Position numbers and translations under genes: made by a program
The notes under the pieces: generated by a model
The model's database searches: none
The model's input: the letters and a program-made list of their open reading frames with translations, nothing else
Told to the model about the DNA's origin: nothing
Shown: positions 61,016 to 64,000 of the stretch, one piece after another
Layout of the letters: each line of letters opens with the position of its first letter
Numbering within the stretch: position 1 is the stretch's first letter
From: Clarkia xantiana subsp. parviflora
Taxonomy: Eukaryota > Streptophyta > Magnoliopsida > Myrtales > Onagraceae
NCBI GenBank assembly: GCA_036873135.1
Contig: JAPTYO010000007.1
Location: 5,934,763-5,998,762, forward strand
Length of the DNA: 64,000 bases
Direction of reading: 5' to 3'

Positions 61016-62089
61016 ATGGATCCCAAGTACACGGGAGAGGTGTTGAAGTATGTTTTCTTTACAGTTCCTGTCCCCTCTTCATCGCCATTCCTGATTTTCG
61101 GTGAAGCTTCATTGTTCCTGTTTTTTTGTTCCCCGTTGCTCTGTTCATGGAAAGATCATACCTAGTTTCTAGATGGTCTCTGCAGTGCAGCTCTGTGTTT
61201 ACAGAGCTGGAAAAATTTACTTATTAGCTGGAGATGATAGAAATTGATTTGTATTGGGGCCGAATTATAGAGACCGATCAAAGTTGAATGTGCAAATGAT
61301 TAAACACGCCCTTAAATTTGCACGAAGTTGCAACCTTTCTCGAATTTAGGATGTGTTATCAATGCTTATGAATTCCTAGGTTTTACTCTATATATATTGG
61401 TTTCTTATGATCAGATTGTGACGGGATTAAGCTGCAATTTTGATTTCCCAGGCATTTGGAGAAACAGCAAGAATTGCTGCAGGAAACTGCGCAGTCCATG
61501 TCACATGAACTAGAAAAGCTTCAGGTTTTTACTGATATACATTGCACTATAATGGATCTTATACTTTTGATTTTGAACACAGTCCAAATTGATGCTTGCT
61601 CTGCAGCTGCTCTTATTGTAATTCCACTGTCAAGTTGGTTTAATTATATAACTCTGAAGTACTCTGTATGAAGAATATTTTTACATGAAACTTTGTAGTC
61701 TGTTCAAGTCATGATCTGAAGCATATCAAACCCTGAAAATTGAGCAATATATGTTGTTATTTTAACAATCAAAATTGCTACTCTCTGGTTAGCTAGTTTA
61801 ATGCAATTCTGAAGTTTTTGATCGACATGAATTTGTAGGTTGAAGAGGAAATGCTGATGCGCAAGTTCTACGAGATCATGTCAGCGAAAGGTTTCACTAA
61901 GAAGGTTAGAGCTCTCTCTGTATGAGATCGATCTTACCGCTCTAACCAAGTTGTATTTGAGTTTTACACATAATTATGGTTATGGTTACTATTTTTCCCA
62001 CTAATAGTTTGATACTAAATGAGCTCTTTGTTCTATTTCAGAACAATAACCTACAAAACGAACCAAATGTTGGTGGAGAAAAGTCATGA
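61016..62089 (+). CDS. Small coiled-coil-like protein, 72 residues, unknown function
   Basis: I do not recognise a named family. Four exons join in frame: 61016-61047, 61452-61524, 61839-61904, 62042-62089, all with GT-AG borders. The product starts MDPKYTGEVLKHLEKQQELL, continues QETAQSMSHELEKLQ and VEEEMLMRKFYEIMSAKGFTKK, and ends in a polar tail NNNLQNEPNVGGEKS. Residues 8-55 are helical in character, with regularly spaced Leu and Met among Glu, Lys and Gln, as in a short coiled coil. There is no signal peptide or membrane segment. Exon borders fall neatly, a TATA box lies upstream and the gene is compact, so I think it is a real conserved plant gene, perhaps a small subunit or adaptor. 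That role is inference. Confidence 0.72.
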
Positions 62090-62630
62090 AGCTGAACAAC
62101 AGAAGATTTTAGCAGAAAAGGCAACTGATTGAGTTATCTAGTACATTGGGTTGTTGATATTTACCAACCATAACCATAATGTCTCCTTCAGCTGTTTGTT
62201 TGTTAATTGACAATGGTTAAATACCAAGTTGTTAACTGAATCTTTGCAATATTTCCCTAGATATCAAAGTAATGCGTTTTTTTTATCTATTTTCTGCTGC
62301 GTCTAAATATTCATAGCGTATTATGTCGAATGAAACATTCTGCAACATAGTTCAGTGATACTAAGTTTCAAGCTAAGCATATTTTACATTTCCTAAAGAC
62401 TTCTTGGGACAAAAGCAGTTAAACGACAGACATTAACAAACATCATTGCCATTCAAAAGTGTATGCACGAGATCAATATTTCTCATACACCATCTCATAT
62501 ATTTCACAGAGCACTTCAGTTTTCAGTTCTGATCAATCAATAAGAGTGCGCAATGGTGAAAGGAACCGAGTATCAAATAGACCCGATTCCTTATTCAAAA
62601 AAATCATGAACAAGAACAACGTCCGAGATT
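62090..62630. other. Shared 3' region of two convergent genes
   Basis: The 72-residue gene (+) and the BTB-TAZ gene (-) converge over 541 bp between stop codons. It must hold both 3' UTRs. Nothing else seen. Confidence 0.55.
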
Positions 62631-63996
62631 CTATTGAGAGCTTCCTGCTGCCATTGAAAAATAAGGCGCCCCGTCGATGCTCTTGGATCTCAATGTTTTC
62701 CGAACCAGAATCCTCCATTTTATGTCGTCCTTTTTGTTCTGGTTCTTGATCCGGTCCTTAAAGTTCCTACAATACCAATCAGATTCATCATATTTCCTTT
62801 CGTATTAACACAATCGAAGCGATTGAGAGCTAAATCTAAATGTTCACCTGCATAATGGAACCCGACAGGCATCCGGATCTGCACATAATCGAGCGTGTAG
62901 CTCTAGCAGCTGCCACATTCTCTTACAATGAACACAACCCCCAGGAATTCTCAACTTGCATTGAGCAAAGTGTCTGACAAGCAACTCGAGTCCCTTGCAG
63001 GATTCGAATCTGCACGGTGGCTCGTCTTTTCGGAACACTTTGTCATGGGGACCGATTGTCCTACACCCGTCTCTGCATATGTGAACCAGAGCTTCCATTG
63101 CATCATAAAGTTGCAGATAGATCTGTTTGTCCTTCCTTTTTCTGACCCTCTCCTTTTCTTTCTGTAAAAGATTTTTTTAGGGTTTAGGGTTCTACAAGCT
63201 CTAAATCTGTTTTGTGGTTTATGGCAACAAACACTACCACTTACATTCTCTTCCTCGATGAGGGACTTCAGCAGTTCCTTCTCTAGCAAGGGATGACTGC
63301 TCTTCATGGCTCTCCAACCATCTGTCAAAGAGACCTCCTTGAAGTTCTTCAGAACCATGCGGTGGCAGATGAGGCTGAGGCGAGGAGAGTCACAGAGCAA
63401 TGCCAGCTGGAATATATCGACCACGTTCTCTGCATTGAGGAGGCCGCCCTCTAGCTTCTCCTCGCACAGCCTCTTCAGCCGAGGGACCACGTAAACATGG
63501 GAAAGCACAAACAAGTGCAATACGTGCTCCTCCACCTCTTTCTCCTCGTAGCTGATTCAAGCAGAAAAGATCAATTACAGACCATGATAGCGCGGAACTG
63601 ATCCAATTCGCAATTTTGCTAATTATCTTACCAAGAAGAGTACAAGAACCGAATGAAAACACGAACGGAGTTGTGCGGAACACCCTGGATTGACATGTGC
63701 CGGAACCGGCCTTGCCGTTTTGATTTCTTCAGCATCCCTCTAATCACCGGAGAGGCTGTTCCCTAACACCATACAGATTCAGATAGTTAGTGAATATGGG
63801 TGAAATTGGTCAGATACGCAATTAGGTATTGATTTTTTTCGGTTCTTACAATGATGCTAGCATGAGCGTAGACCTCGCTGCCATTCTCCGTACAAATCGA
63901 TACATCCGCTCTGTAGCCTTGGTCGAAGAGCCGTTCATAGAGGTCTCTTGTGGCGACGGATACCGGCGCATCTCTTTTCTGTGGTGAAACGTTCAT
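62631..63996 (-). CDS. BTB-TAZ domain protein (BT family)
   Basis: This is a plant BT-family scaffold that joins a BTB dimerisation/Cullin3-binding domain to a TAZ zinc finger and a C-terminal calmodulin-binding region; relatives respond to sugar, nitrogen and hormones. Minus-strand exons: 63850-63996, 63632-63762, 63245-63551, 62848-63161, 62631-62766; 344 residues, close to family length. The BTB domain spans about residues 15-130 (YRADVSICTENGSEVYAHAS then IIGTASPVIRGML). A BACK-like helical region follows. The TAZ finger covers about residues 217-302 with Cys/His pattern C-RDGC, PPCRFESCKGLELLVRHFAQ, GGCVHCKRMWQLLELHARLC and CRVPLC. The tail KWRILVRKTLRSK fits a calmodulin-binding helix. 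The first ATG lies 4 bp from the window edge, so the promoter is outside and an upstream start cannot be excluded. Nearest to BT3/BT4, tentatively. Confidence 0.93.
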
Positions 63997-64000
63997 CGGA

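Overview
The window is nuclear DNA of a flowering plant, almost certainly a eudicot. It is AT-rich, its genes carry GT-AG introns, and every confident gene has a well-known plant family: NRAMP metal transporter, membrane-anchored aspartic protease, D3-type cyclin, group 6 LEA protein, LBD37/38/39-type regulator, formamidase, queuosine-salvage protein, plastid casein kinase 2 alpha, and BTB-TAZ protein. I could not place it to order. All exon models come from reading frames, splice consensus and remembered family sequences. Each complete model adds up to a whole number of codons.

Layout. 1-6.7 kb: gene-free DNA with a foldback MULE-type element, a hAT-like element and a nested MULE-type element carrying two younger insertions. 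6.7-9.35 kb (+): NRAMP transporter. 10.7-15.3 kb (+): 12-exon aspartic protease. 17.4-18.8 kb (-): cyclin D3, with a MULE-type element ending about 215 bp upstream of its ATG on the far side of 19.06 kb. 21.6-21.9 kb (-): LEA_6 protein. 23.6-27.1 kb: a probable non-autonomous Helitron built of internal tandem repeats. 27.5-28.3 kb (-): class II LBD gene. 29.7-38.7 kb: a transposon mosaic with two Helitron-type 5' ends, broken pieces of lumazine synthase, eIF(iso)4G-like and VPS4/SKD1-like genes, a CACTA terminus, and a 4.67 kb MULE-type element with its own GRF zinc-finger membrane protein and an acidic-repeat protein. 38.7-43.9 kb: AT-rich DNA with Helitron-type hairpins and a Tourist-like MITE. 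43.9-49.5 kb (+): formamidase, preceded by two extra copies of its first exon and carrying a MULE-type element in intron 4. 49.9-52.2 kb (-): queuosine salvage gene. 54.2-57.7 kb (-): plastid CK2 alpha with a GC-AG intron. 59.3-59.7 kb (-): NPH3-type gene fragment. 61.0-62.1 kb (+): a 72-residue protein I do not recognise. 62.6-64.0 kb (-): BTB-TAZ gene, running to the window edge.

The genes are ordinary, separately transcribed plant genes and do not form a pathway cluster. The accessory biology lies in the transposable elements. At least seven MULE-type elements have 8-10 bp target duplications, several begin GGGTTAA, and one carries protein genes but no transposase I can see. The gene-fragment-bearing Helitron region and the triplicated formamidase first exon are the other main points of interest.
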